From contig NZ_FNSO01000004.1 of NCBI RefSeq assembly GCF_900105945.1, forward strand, positions 2,976,001-3,040,000: DNA of 64,000 bases, in the 5' to 3' direction. Made by a program: the position numbers and the translations under genes. The stretch is from Amycolatopsis tolypomycina. GTDB taxonomy: Bacteria; Actinomycetota; Actinomycetes; Mycobacteriales; Pseudonocardiaceae. Below are positions 31,526 through 39,456 of the stretch, piece by piece; within the stretch, counting starts at the first letter, position 1; every line of letters starts with the position of its first letter. The notes below the pieces were generated by a model, which worked only from the letters and a program-made list of their open reading frames with translations, was not told the DNA's origin and ran no database searches.

Positions 31526-32136
31526 CCGCACCGGTGGTGGTGCTGCTGGCCCACCCGCGGTCCGGCAGCTTCAACCACGCGCTCGCCGCGCGGGTGGTCG
31601 GCACGCTGACCCGGGTGGGCAGGCCCGTGCGGTTCCACGACCTGTACGCCGAAGGGTTCGACCCGGTCCTGACCGCGGAAGAGGCCTACACCAGCGGGGC
31701 ACGGGCGGAGGAGTTCCTCGCCGCCGAACCGGACCCGCTGGTGCGGCGGCACCGCGCGGAACTGCGCGAGGCCGGCGGCCTCGTCGCGATCCACCCGAAC
31801 TGGTGGGGCAAGCCGCCGGCGATCCTCGGCGGCTGGCTCGACCGGATCCTCGTCCCCGGCGTGGCCTACCGGCTCGACGACGCCGGCGGCGCCCCCGAGT
31901 CGCTGCTGTCCCTGCGGCGGCTGCTGGTGGTCAACACCTCCGACACGACCGAGGAACGCGAGCGGACGCTGTTCGGCGACCCCCTCGACGCGATCTGGCG
32001 GCGCTGCCTGGCGCCCTACCTGGGGGAACCGGAGGTGGGCCGGCTGGTGCTACGGGTGGTGGCCGACGCCGACGCGGCGCAGCGGGCCGCGTGGCTCGAC
32101 GACGTTTCGGCGGAGGTGGAGCGGCTCTTCGGCTAG
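31522..32136 (+). CDS. flavodoxin-fold NAD(P)H dehydrogenase (quinone)-like protein
   Basis: 204-residue protein of the NQO1/MdaB/YwrO-like flavodoxin-2 family, which carries FMN or FAD and reduces quinones or similar acceptors. The N-terminal phosphate-binding stretch VVVLLAHPRSGSFNHALA and the central HPNWWGKPPAILGGWLDRIL (the WWG motif) are diagnostic. It is the last gene of the operon, starting in the oxygenase stop codon (ATGA). It could supply reducing power, tailor the product or detoxify. Its TAG shares a CTAG with the stop of the convergent beta-lactamase gene. Confidence 0.88.
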   Translation: MTAPVVVLLAHPRSGSFNHALAARVVGTLTRVGRPVRFHDLYAEGFDPVLTAEEAYTSGARAEEFLAAEPDPLVRRHRAELREAGGLVAIHPNWWGKPPAILGGWLDRILVPGVAYRLDDAGGAPESLLSLRRLLVVNTSDTTEERERTLFGDPLDAIWRRCLAPYLGEPEVGRLVLRVVADADAAQRAAWLDDVSAEVERLFG

Positions 32137-33032
32137 TTCTTCCGGAAGGCGTCGAAGACGAGTTTCGCCGCCTGCGCGATGAGCCGGTCGTCGTGCTCGG
32201 CGTCCTCGGCCTGGCGGCTGGACATGACCGCGAGGACGATCGGGGCCCGCCCCGGCGGCCAGACGACCGCGATGTCGTTGCGCATGGCGTATTCGCCGGT
32301 GCCGGTCTTGTCGGCGACGGCCCAGCCGGCCGGCGTGCCCGCCCGGATCACGGTCGCGCCGGTCTGGTTGGCGCGCATCATGTCCGTGTAGACGGTCCGC
32401 TTCTCCGGCGGCAGCGCGTCGCCGAGGGCGAAGGTGCGCAGGGTGCCGGCCATCGCGCGCGGGGTGCTCGTGTCGCGGACGTCGCCGGGCGCGAGGTCGT
32501 TGAGCTCGGGTTCGATCCGGTCGACGTGGGTGGTGGTGTCGCCGATCCCGCGCAGCGCGGCGGCGAGTCCCGGCGGCCCGCCGAGCTCCCGGAACAGCAG
32601 GTTCGCGGCCGTGTTGTCGCTGTAGCGCAGGGCCGCGTCGATCGCGTCGCGCAGCGAGATCCCGGTGGCGACGCGCTTTTCGGTGACGGGCGAGTTCGCC
32701 CGCAGGTCGGCGCGGGTGTAGGTGAGGTGTTTCGCGAGCCCGTCGAGGCTGGTGCGCTGGAGGACGGCCGCGGCGGATAACGCCTTGTGCGCCGAGGCGT
32801 ACCCGAAGCGTTCGTCGGCGCGGTGGGCGATCTCGCGGCCGGAGCCGGTGTCGAGCGCGTACACGCCGAGGCGGGCGTCGAAGCTGCGTTCGAGCGGGGC
32901 GAAGTCCGGTGCTGTTACTGGTGCTGTCTTTGTCGTCGTCGGGGCCGGTTTCGGCGCCTCCGCCGCGCAACCGGTCAACGGAACGAGGAGCAGCGCGGCG
33001 AGCGCGGCCCACCGGGCTCGGGGGTACGGCAC
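32133..33032 (-). CDS. class A beta-lactamase (lipoprotein or secreted)
   Basis: 299-residue serine beta-lactamase. A signal sequence (ALAALLLVPLTGCAAE) with a lipobox-like LTGC suggests a membrane-anchored lipoprotein. Active-site motifs are complete: S-A-H-K (Ser70/Lys73 equivalents) in YASAHKALSAA, S-D-N in YSDNTAANLL, the omega-loop E-P-E-L-N (Glu166/Asn170), and K-T-G in VADKTGTGEY. GTG 33032 has AAAGGGA upstream. It is divergent from a LysR gene, the usual arrangement for regulated class A enzymes of actinomycetes. It is convergent with the biosynthetic operon, so it may be self-resistance, but such gene pairs are also common housekeeping resistance in the group. Confidence 0.95.
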   Translation of the reverse strand: MPYPRARWAALAALLLVPLTGCAAEAPKPAPTTTKTAPVTAPDFAPLERSFDARLGVYALDTGSGREIAHRADERFGYASAHKALSAAAVLQRTSLDGLAKHLTYTRADLRANSPVTEKRVATGISLRDAIDAALRYSDNTAANLLFRELGGPPGLAAALRGIGDTTTHVDRIEPELNDLAPGDVRDTSTPRAMAGTLRTFALGDALPPEKRTVYTDMMRANQTGATVIRAGTPAGWAVADKTGTGEYAMRNDIAVVWPPGRAPIVLAVMSSRQAEDAEHDDRLIAQAAKLVFDAFRKN

Positions 33033-33066
33033 GGGAGTCCCTTTCGGTTTCTTGATCGTCCTCCGC

Positions 33067-33114
33067 AGTCTCGCGAGACTCGTTCATGCTGTCCAAGACG
33101 GAACCGGCCGGTTC
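33067..33114. promoter_or_regulatory. two perfect 14-bp palindromes between beta-lactamase and lysR genes
   Basis: AGTCTCGCGAGACT (33067-33080) and GAACCGGCCGGTTC (33101-33114) are both perfect and lie 34 bp apart in the 106-bp divergent promoter region. One or both are likely bound by the LysR regulator encoded at 33139. Confidence 0.55.
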
Positions 33115-33138
33115 GATGCGGATCTGGCATAAGCTGAG

Positions 33139-34002
33139 GTGGTGGACCTGGTCGGCGGTTGCAGGGCGTTCGTGAGCGTGAGCGAGACGGGCAGTTTCAC
33201 GGCGGGGGCGGCGCTGGCACGCATCCCGCAGCCGGTCGCGAGCCGGCGCATCGCGGCGCTCGAGCGGCACGTCGGGGAGCGCCTGTTCGACCGCACGACC
33301 CGCCGGGCCCGGCTCACCCCGTTCGGCCGGGACGTGCTCCCGTCGGCCCGCAGGCTGGTGCAGCTGGCCGACGCAATGGAGCACGACGCCCGCCGGGCCC
33401 GGCTGCGCCCGGTACGGGTGGCGGTCCCGGCGACCTGCGGCGTCCGCGACCTCGCCGCGCTGGCGGCCTCCGCCCGGGAGCGGTCGGTCCGCCTGGAGTT
33501 CCGCGCGGCAGAGCCGGCGGAGCGGGCCTCGCTGGTCCGCACGGGCGAGGTCCGTGCGGCGCTCACGGCGGTCCCGTCGGAGGAGGGTGTGTGGTCGGTA
33601 CCGCTGGGTGTGGCCGGGACGGAGCTGGGCCGGGTGGTGTACCTGGAGACGTTGCGCCCGGGCCGCTCCGCAACCCCGAGACGGCGGGTGTGGATCCAGC
33701 CGGAGGACGACGTTCCGCACGTCCGCGACCGCGTGCTGCGGGTCCGCGACGCGGTGGGCCTGTCACCGGCCCAGGTGGCGGTGGCGGAGTCACTGACCTC
33801 GGCGGTGGCGGAGGTGCTGGCGGGCGACCTGTTGTTGTGTTCGCTCGCGCAGGCGGAGGAGCTGGGCCTGCCGTGGCGCCCGATCGGCGAGCTGCAGGTG
33901 GCCCGCGGCTACGGTGTATCGGCGCCGTTGCCCGAGGACGCGGACCGGCTGTGCTCGGCGTGGGGCGAGGCTGTGGGCCGCTGCCTCGGGGTGGAGCGGT
34001 GA
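33139..34002 (+). CDS. LysR-family regulator, probable beta-lactamase regulator
   Basis: 287-residue LysR-type protein. The winged helix-turn-helix fills the first 65 residues (AFVSVSETGSFTAGAALARI, PQPVASRRIAALERHVGERL, FDRTTRRARLTPFG). The remaining effector-binding half is shorter and more Arg-rich than average but retains the overall periplasmic-binding-protein-like length. GTG 33139 or GTG 33142 could serve as start. Position divergent to the class A beta-lactamase suggests an AmpR/BlaA-type activator; the inducer is unknown. Confidence 0.85.
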   Translation: MVDLVGGCRAFVSVSETGSFTAGAALARIPQPVASRRIAALERHVGERLFDRTTRRARLTPFGRDVLPSARRLVQLADAMEHDARRARLRPVRVAVPATCGVRDLAALAASARERSVRLEFRAAEPAERASLVRTGEVRAALTAVPSEEGVWSVPLGVAGTELGRVVYLETLRPGRSATPRRRVWIQPEDDVPHVRDRVLRVRDAVGLSPAQVAVAESLTSAVAEVLAGDLLLCSLAQAEELGLPWRPIGELQVARGYGVSAPLPEDADRLCSAWGEAVGRCLGVER

Positions 34003-34150
34003 CGGCGGCGGGGGTGTGGTGGCGGCTGCCGGCTGGTGGTGGGGGCGGTGCCTTGGCTGTGGTCGGTGTTGCGCGTTGTCCGGTGGCCGGGGGCGGTTCC
34101 GGGCGCCGTCCGGTGGGCGATGGGCGGGCCGGGGCGTCGGTGGTCGTTCG

Positions 34151-35053
34151 ATGACCGCCGAAGGGCTGGTTCGCGACCTGCGCGCGGAGCTGGACGATGC
34201 CGGCCTGCGCGGCTCGTTCCTGGTCCGCGACCTGCGCACGGGCGCCGAGATCGGGATCGACCCGGACCGCGAGTACCCGATGGCATCCCTGGTCAAGGTC
34301 CCCCTGGCGGCGGCCACCCTGGAGCGCATCCGCCGCGGCGAGCTCGACGCGGCTACCCGCCTGGAGGTCGCCCCGGGCGGCGTCACCACCCCCGGCCCGA
34401 TCGGGCTCACGCGCTTCCGCCACCCGGCGAGCGTCGCCGTCGCGGACTTGCTGTACCTGAGCACGTCGCTGAGCGATGGAACAGCCGCCGACGTGCTGTT
34501 CGGGTTGACACCGCCGTCCGAAGTCACGCGGATGCTGGGGGAGTGGGGCCTGGGCGGGATCGCGGTGCGGCACGTCATGCAGGACCTCGTCGAGACGCCG
34601 GCCGAGCGCTTCGACGCGGCCGAGGTGGACTTGGCCCACGCCCTGGCCATCGGCGCGGCGACGGCCGGCCAGGGTCACCGCCTGCGGCAGCTGGACGTCA
34701 CGCGCGCGAACGCCGCCTCGGCGCGGGCGCTGATCGAGCTGTTGCAGGCGTTGTGGACACCGTCGAAGGTCGAGGCCTCGGTGGCCGCGGGCGTGCGGGA
34801 GCTGATGGCGAACAACGTGATCCGCCACCGCCTCACACCCGACTTCGCCTCCGACGCGGCCCGCTGGTCATCGAAAACGGGAACACTGCTGAACCTCCGA
34901 CACGAGGCGGGCGTGGTCGAGCACGCGGACGGCGGAGTGTTCGCCGTGGTGGCGCTGACGGAGTCCCGCGTCCCGGCGGTCCTGCAGCCGGAGGCGGAGG
35001 TCCGGATGGCCCGGGTGGCCCGGGCGTTGCGCGACCACCTGCGCGGAGGCTGA
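34151..35053 (+). CDS. class A beta-lactamase-like serine hydrolase
   Basis: 300-residue cytoplasm-like protein (no signal peptide visible) of the beta-lactamase2 fold. Motifs: S-L-V-K in YPMASLVKVPLA (nucleophile Ser and Lys), S-D-G in TSLSDGTAADVL where true class A enzymes have S-D-N, and K-T-G in WSSKTGTLLN. A clear omega-loop Glu is not obvious. So it is probably a penicillin-binding or esterase relative, not a proven beta-lactamase. It follows the LysR gene on the same strand after a 148-bp gap. Start is ATG 34151, immediately before the conserved N-terminus. Confidence 0.85.
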   Translation: MTAEGLVRDLRAELDDAGLRGSFLVRDLRTGAEIGIDPDREYPMASLVKVPLAAATLERIRRGELDAATRLEVAPGGVTTPGPIGLTRFRHPASVAVADLLYLSTSLSDGTAADVLFGLTPPSEVTRMLGEWGLGGIAVRHVMQDLVETPAERFDAAEVDLAHALAIGAATAGQGHRLRQLDVTRANAASARALIELLQALWTPSKVEASVAAGVRELMANNVIRHRLTPDFASDAARWSSKTGTLLNLRHEAGVVEHADGGVFAVVALTESRVPAVLQPEAEVRMARVARALRDHLRGG

Positions 35054-35070
35054 GGCACGGCGGCGGCCGG

Positions 35071-35460
35071 AGCGCGCGGCTTGGGTCGGGTGCGCGGGGT
35101 GGCTCGCGCGGTCGCGGGTGGACCGCACGCGTCCGGGGGCGCCGCCGGCGGTAGTGCTTGGGCCGGGGCAGCCGCGGGGAGCGCGCGGCTTGGGTCGGGC
35201 GCGCGGGTGGCTCGCGCGGTCGCGGGTGGACCGCACGCGTCCGGGGGCGCCGCCGGCGGTAGTGCTTGGGCCGGGGCAGCCGCGGGGAGCGCGCGGCTTG
35301 GGGCAGGCGCGCGGGTGGCTCGCGCGGTCGCGAGTGGACCGCACGCGTGCGGTGGGCGCCGCCGGTGGTGGGGGCGGGCGGTTGGGGCAGCCGCCGGAGG
35401 GCGCGGCGGCTGCGGTTCGGGCGCGGGTGCAGCCGAGCAGCTCGCGCGAGTCCCGAATGG
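35071..35460. repeat. tandem repeat, about 108-bp unit, 3 to 3.5 copies
   Basis: Units begin AGCGCGCGGCTTGGG at 35071, 35180 and 35288 (periods 109 and 108). Copies 1 and 2 differ by only a few bases; copy 3 diverges in its second half and a degenerate partial copy follows to about 35460. The whole gap 35054-35507 holds nothing else I can identify. The unit is a multiple of 3, so long repetitive frames appear on both strands, but none has a ribosome site or recognisable domain. Confidence 0.8.
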
Positions 35461-35507
35461 ACCCACCCCACCCACAACCCAACCCCCACGCCGAACCCAC
35501 CTCAGCC

Positions 35508-36074
35508 TCAAGCCGGCGCAGTCACCCCGAACTCCACCTCCGCCGTCTCCACGGTCCCTGCCGTCCGGCCCGGTGCCGTCTGGTACTTCCAATACAAATT
35601 CGTGTGGGCGATCACATGCGCCGGTGGTGGTGCTCCATACGCCGACAGGTCCTCCGTCGTGTGCGCGTCGGACACCAGTGTTGCGTCGTACCCCCGAACC
35701 AGCGCTCCGTGCAGTGTCGACCGGATGCACGCGTCCGTCTGCGCTCCGGCCACCACCAGGGATCCGATCCCGCGGCTCGCCAGGACCTCCTCGAGATCCG
35801 TCTCCTCGAACGAGTCCCCGTACCTCTTGTGCACCACCGGTTCCGCCTCGCGGCGCACCAGCTCCGGCACGTACTCCCAGGTCTGGCTGCCGTGGGGCAG
35901 CTCGTCGCTGCTGTGCTGGACCCAGACCACCTCGGTGCCCGCCGCGCGGGCTTTGTCCACCAGGGTCACCAGGTTGGCCAGGACGGATGCGCGTTCGTGC
36001 GCCGTCTCCATCACGCCGTTCTGCACGTCGACGACGAGCAGCGCGGTGTGCGGACGGTCGGTCAGTGTGGTCAT
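35508..36074 (-). CDS. isochorismatase-family cysteine hydrolase
   Basis: 188-residue hydrolase of the isochorismatase/nicotinamidase superfamily. The Asp-Lys-Cys triad is readable: Asp in LLVVDVQNGVM, Lys in VVHKRYGDSF and Cys in GAQTDACIRSTLHGA. Length and order of motifs are normal. Substrates in the family range from isochorismate and nicotinamide to N-carbamoyl amines; none can be chosen here. It stands alone between the tandem repeat and an IS element, and its start side faces the IS. Confidence 0.9.
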   Translation of the reverse strand: MTTLTDRPHTALLVVDVQNGVMETAHERASVLANLVTLVDKARAAGTEVVWVQHSSDELPHGSQTWEYVPELVRREAEPVVHKRYGDSFEETDLEEVLASRGIGSLVVAGAQTDACIRSTLHGALVRGYDATLVSDAHTTEDLSAYGAPPPAHVIAHTNLYWKYQTAPGRTAGTVETAEVEFGVTAPA

Positions 36075-36131
36075 GGCGTCACCATAACCACCGGCACCGA
36101 CAATTTCCGGAAGTGGCGCCGGAGCGGCTCG

Positions 36132-37116
36132 CCTAGACGAGTAATGCGTAACTTGGTCAGTGGTCGTAGGCGGTCAGTGATCGGGTGACGGGTTGGCCGG
36201 TGGCGCGGTTGTGCCAGATGGCGGCGGTGAGGGCGAGGAGGCGTTGGGCGATGCGGACTCCGACGCCTTCGATGGTGCGGCCGCCGTGCTGTTCGAGGTT
36301 GAGCTGGCCTTTGAGGGTGTCGTTGACCGACTCGATGAGCTGGCGGATGGACTTCAGCAGCGGTTCGCCGGGGTGGGGCTTGCGTTGCGGTAGGACGGGC
36401 GGATCAGCCGGATCCCGCGTTCGGTGAGGTAGTGGTCGAGCTCGCGGGAGACGTAGCCCTTGTCGGCGATGATCAGCAGGCCGGGACGCTCGGTGAGCAG
36501 GTGGGGTTCGTGGTCGCAGATGGCCATGAGCACCTGCCGCTCGTCGACCTTCGGGTCGGCCAGGGCCCAGGCGACCGGGAGTCCGGCCGGGGTGCAGACC
36601 AGATGCAGCCGCAGTCCCCAGAACCAGCGCGAGTGTGAGCGGCAGAAGCCGTACTTGGCCCACCCGGCCAGCTCCGAACGCTGGACCGTCGGCCGGGATC
36701 GGCCGCACTCGACCGGGGTGGAGTCGACGATCCAGGTGGTGTCGGTCCACAAGTCCGTGTCCGCCGCCAGCCAGCGCATCACGTGCTTGATCAGCGGTAA
36801 CGCGGCACGCAGGCGGCGGTTGTAGCCGGATTGGCCGGGTAGGTAGCGGAACGCGTCGGGCATCCGGGCGGGCAGGAACCGCAGCCAGCGGGCCTCGGAG
36901 GTGAATCCCAGCAGTGCCTGGGCCACGGCCAGGGTCACCAGTTCTGCGTCGGTCAGCTTCGGTGGTCTGCCCGTTCGGCGCCGGCCTGCGAGGTGGTCGT
37001 CGATCTTGACGTAGAGTGCGGTGAGAAGGGTGTTCAGGTCTGTCGTCACAAACGGATCTTGGACACCCTTCGTCCGTCTCCGGTCACCGCCCGGACTTAC
37101 GCATTACTCGTCTAGG
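36132..37116 (-). mobile_element. IS982-family insertion sequence with perfect terminal repeats
   Basis: CCTAGACGAGTAATGCGTAA at 36132-36151 is repeated in inverse orientation at 37097-37116 (20 of 20 bases). Size 985 bp and transposase type fit IS982. I find no target-site duplication in the flanks (CGGCTCG versus GCGCCCC). Its right end supplies the TAG stop of the adjacent DUF2795-like frame. Confidence 0.88.
36157..37049 (-). pseudogene. IS982 transposase, broken by a frameshift
   Basis: The first frame (36354-37049) gives the N-terminal 231 residues including TDAELVTLAVAQALLGFTSE and two catalytic Asp segments (IVDSTPVECG, LIIADKGYVS). Near 36380-36392 the reading must slip back one base to continue as KSIRQLIESVNDTLKGQLNL with the catalytic Glu, ending LTAAIWHNRATGQPV (to 36157). 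No classical slippery heptamer is visible, so this looks like an inactivating mutation, not programmed frameshifting. The rest of the gene is well preserved, so the mutation is recent. Confidence 0.82.
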
Positions 37117-37324
37117 GCGCCCCGCCGATGTGCTTGGCGTTCACCGCTTCCCACACCGCATCGAAGTTGTCATAGCGGTCGGTGTCCGGCAGGCCGCCGA
37201 GCGAGCCCAGCACCGAGTCGCCGCCGCCGGCTGCCGCGGCTCGGCGCAGGAGCTCCTCGCGGCCGCAGGGGTACTCGGTCTCGGACAGGTGCTGCTCGAG
37301 GCTGGTCCGGTCCGGCGCGGGCAT
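37112..37324 (-). CDS. DUF2795-like small protein, internal start
   Basis: 70-residue protein starting ATG 37324 with an ideal AGGAGGTG seven bases upstream. The core HLSETEYPCGREELLRRAA, DSVLGSLGGLPD, YDNFDAVWEAV matches the DUF2795 pattern (small helical proteins, unknown function). It is in the same frame as the XRE regulator with no stop between. Its own stop TAG is provided by the end of the IS982 element, so the original C-terminus may have been altered. Confidence 0.65.
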   Translation of the reverse strand: MPAPDRTSLEQHLSETEYPCGREELLRRAAAAGGGDSVLGSLGGLPDTDRYDNFDAVWEAVNAKHIGGAP

Positions 37325-38209
37325 CGCACACCTCCTGATCGTTCTCCCCACCCGCGTACCCGGGGCCGCCGCGAAGGAAACGTCCACCAGCGACTGCGTC
37401 CCGACGACGCCCAGGAGCGCCAGCCGGTCGGCGTCTTCGGTGCCGGGCTCGGCCGAGTACACCATCAGGCGCAGGTCGCTGCCCGCGACGCTCAGGACGT
37501 CGCAGTCCAGGGTCAGCGCGCCGACGTCCGGGTGGTCGATGGTCTTGCGGGCCGCCTCGTGGTGGCCGACGGCCCCCGACTCCCACAGGCCGGCGAACCG
37601 CGGGCTGCGGCGCCGGAGCTCCGCGACGAGCGACCGGAGGTCCCGGTCGTCGGGGTAGCGGCCGGCGGTCCACCGCAGGTCGGCGACCAGCGCCGACTGC
37701 AGCGCAGCCCGGGACTCCGGCGTGTCGCGCACCCGGGTGTTCGGGTTCAGGAAGGTGCGCCGGACGCCGTTGAGGTCCTCGCCGTGCCACTCGCCCATGA
37801 GCGCCGTGTACAGCGGATTCGCCAGCAGCTGGTGCCAGGCCGCGTCGAACACGGCGACCGGCGTCCCGGCGAGCCGGTCGAGCATGCGGTGGACGCCGGG
37901 GGTGATGTGCCGCGGGACCGTGCCGGGGCCCGGGGGAGCGAGGCCGGCCAGGCGGAACAGGTGCGTCCGCTCGTCGCCGGTGAGGCGCAGGGCACGGGCC
38001 AGCGCCTCGACGACCTGGGCCGACGGGGTCGTCGCGCGGCCCTGTTCGAGCCGGATGACGTAGTCGGCGGAGATCCCGGCCAGCTGGGCGAGTTCCTCGC
38101 GGCGCAGCCCGGCCGCGCGGCGGCGGCCGCCCGCGGGCAGGCCCGCGGCCTGGGGCGTGACGCGGTCGCGCCAGTGGCGCAGGGCCGTGCCGAGTCCGGT
38201 GTTCGCCAT
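37112..38209 (-). CDS. XRE-family regulator with MmyB-like ligand domain, running into a DUF2795-like segment
   Basis: 365-residue reading frame. The N-terminal helix-turn-helix (about 1-80: LRREELAQLAGISADYVIRL) and the following domain (about 100-270: VAVFDAAWHQLLANPLYTAL and LTLDCDVLSVAGSDLRLMVY) are the standard XRE-MmyB regulator of actinomycetes. These normally end near residue 290. Here the frame continues without a stop into a DUF2795-like protein that has its own ribosome site and ATG (37324). ATG 38209 is chosen over the longer frame because it directly precedes the conserved region. It is divergent from the SDR at 38335 and probably regulates it. Confidence 0.82.
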   Translation of the reverse strand: MANTGLGTALRHWRDRVTPQAAGLPAGGRRRAAGLRREELAQLAGISADYVIRLEQGRATTPSAQVVEALARALRLTGDERTHLFRLAGLAPPGPGTVPRHITPGVHRMLDRLAGTPVAVFDAAWHQLLANPLYTALMGEWHGEDLNGVRRTFLNPNTRVRDTPESRAALQSALVADLRWTAGRYPDDRDLRSLVAELRRRSPRFAGLWESGAVGHHEAARKTIDHPDVGALTLDCDVLSVAGSDLRLMVYSAEPGTEDADRLALLGVVGTQSLVDVSFAAAPGTRVGRTIRRCAMPAPDRTSLEQHLSETEYPCGREELLRRAAAAGGGDSVLGSLGGLPDTDRYDNFDAVWEAVNAKHIGGAP

Positions 38210-38334
38210 GCCGTCGATTGTGCAAGCCGGACAGCGGGTTGTCCTGGTACCGCCGGTCCCAGGAAAACCCGGCCACTTCCCGGCCCCGCCGGGCAAGCCG
38301 ATCGTGGTGGCGGATTCCCCGAAGGAGCGCAACC

Positions 38335-39108
38335 ATGAACCAGCTCGCCCTCGTCACCGGCGCCACCTCCGGCATCGGCCGGGCCTTCGCCGAGCGCCTC
38401 GCCGCCGACGGCTACGACCTGATCGTCACCGGCCGCCGCGAAGACCGCCTCGCCGAGTTCGCCGCCGCCCACCCCGACATCGACGTCCGCACGGTGGCCG
38501 CCGACCTGGCCACCGACGACGGCGTCGGCACCGTCGCCGCACTGTGCGCCGCCGAGCCGCTGACCATGCTCGTCAACAACGCCGGCGTCGCCCACTACAT
38601 GCCACTGGCCCAGCTGTCCGCCGGCAAGGCTCACGAACTCGTGCACGTCAAGGTCGCCGCGCCCACCATGCTCACCCGCGCCGCCGTCGCGGGCATGCAG
38701 GACCGCGGCGTGGGGAAGATCGTCACCGTGGCCGGGATGATCGCGTTCAGCGGCCCCGCCGACTCCTCGGTGCTGCCGCGCCGGGCCGTCTACGCCGGCT
38801 CCCTGGCCTACCTCGTCGCCCTCTCCCAGACGCTGCACGCCGAGCTGGCGGGCACCGGCGTGCAGGTGCAGGTCCTCTGCCCGGGGGTGGTCGCGACCGA
38901 GTTCCACGAGCGGCAGGGCCTCGACCTGAGCGCGGTGCCGCGGATGTCCGCCGCCGACGTCGTCACCGCGTCCCTGCGCGGCTTCGAACTCGGGGAAGTG
39001 GTGACGGCGCCCGGTGTCGAGGACGCCGGCCTGCTCGACGCCGTGTTCCGGGCGGACCTCGCCGCCTTCGGCGGGCAGCGGCCGGAACTCGCCTCCCGCT
39101 ACCGCTGA
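38335..39108 (+). CDS. short-chain dehydrogenase-like protein lacking catalytic residues
   Basis: 257-residue classical-size SDR. The cofactor motif VTGATSGIGRAFAERL and LVNNAGV are intact, and an Arg at the end of strand 2 (VTGRREDRL) suggests NADP. The active site is not normal: where Y-x-x-x-K is expected the sequence reads VYAGSLAYL (Tyr kept, Lys replaced by Leu), and the Ser region reads TVAGMIAF with no Ser. It may bind cofactor without the usual reduction chemistry, or belong to a divergent subgroup. ATG 38335 has GAAGGAG upstream. It is divergent from the XRE regulator. Confidence 0.85.
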   Translation: MNQLALVTGATSGIGRAFAERLAADGYDLIVTGRREDRLAEFAAAHPDIDVRTVAADLATDDGVGTVAALCAAEPLTMLVNNAGVAHYMPLAQLSAGKAHELVHVKVAAPTMLTRAAVAGMQDRGVGKIVTVAGMIAFSGPADSSVLPRRAVYAGSLAYLVALSQTLHAELAGTGVQVQVLCPGVVATEFHERQGLDLSAVPRMSAADVVTASLRGFELGEVVTAPGVEDAGLLDAVFRADLAAFGGQRPELASRYR

Positions 39109-39407
39109 AGGCCGCCGAAGAACGCGCCCGGCGCGGCGGCGAGGTCGACGCCCAGGCGCGCGCGGTAGTCCTCGAGCATCGCGGTGACCGTGGCCGGGTC
39201 GTGGATCGCGCGGTGGAAGTCGGCGAAGTTGCCTGCCCCGAGCCGGTCGGGGGTATTCCGCGTGCCGACGTCGTACCAGGCGTCGGGGCCGGCGGTGATC
39301 ACCCGCTCGGGTTTTTCCGGCAGGGCGAAGAAGAACCAGTGGTACCACTCCCGCGCGACTCGACGCGGTCCAGCGTGAAGCCCTCGAACACCGGCAGCCC
39401 CAGACAT
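39099..39407 (-). pseudogene. deleted alpha/beta hydrolase (haloacetate dehalogenase-like)
   Basis: The reading frame ends with REWYHWFFFALPEKPERVI and AGNFADFHRAIHDPATV, typical of the middle and late part of fluoroacetate-dehalogenase-like hydrolases. In a different frame, just before it, the DNA codes VFEGFTLDRVE, the usual N-terminus of the same family. So about 120 central residues including the nucleophile are missing and the ends are joined out of frame. It overlaps the SDR stop by 10 bp. Confidence 0.7.
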
Positions 39408-39456
39408 GAGCCCGCTGCCGCACCCCGGCGTCCGGGGCGCGGCAGCGGAGAACGGG

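Noticed and set aside
35071..35460. Repeat array considered as a CRISPR
   Set aside because: Units are 108 bp, contiguous and without unique spacers or neighbouring cas genes.
35081..36136. 351-codon forward frame with a 36-residue repeated unit starting in the tandem repeats
   Set aside because: It runs antisense through the well-supported isochorismatase gene, has no ribosome site and is Gly/Ala/Pro-rich; best explained by the 108-bp DNA repeat.
36354..37049. Programmed -1 frameshift in the IS982 transposase
   Set aside because: No slippery A/T-rich heptamer or downstream pseudoknot is visible at the break (CGCAACGCAAG); treated as a mutation.
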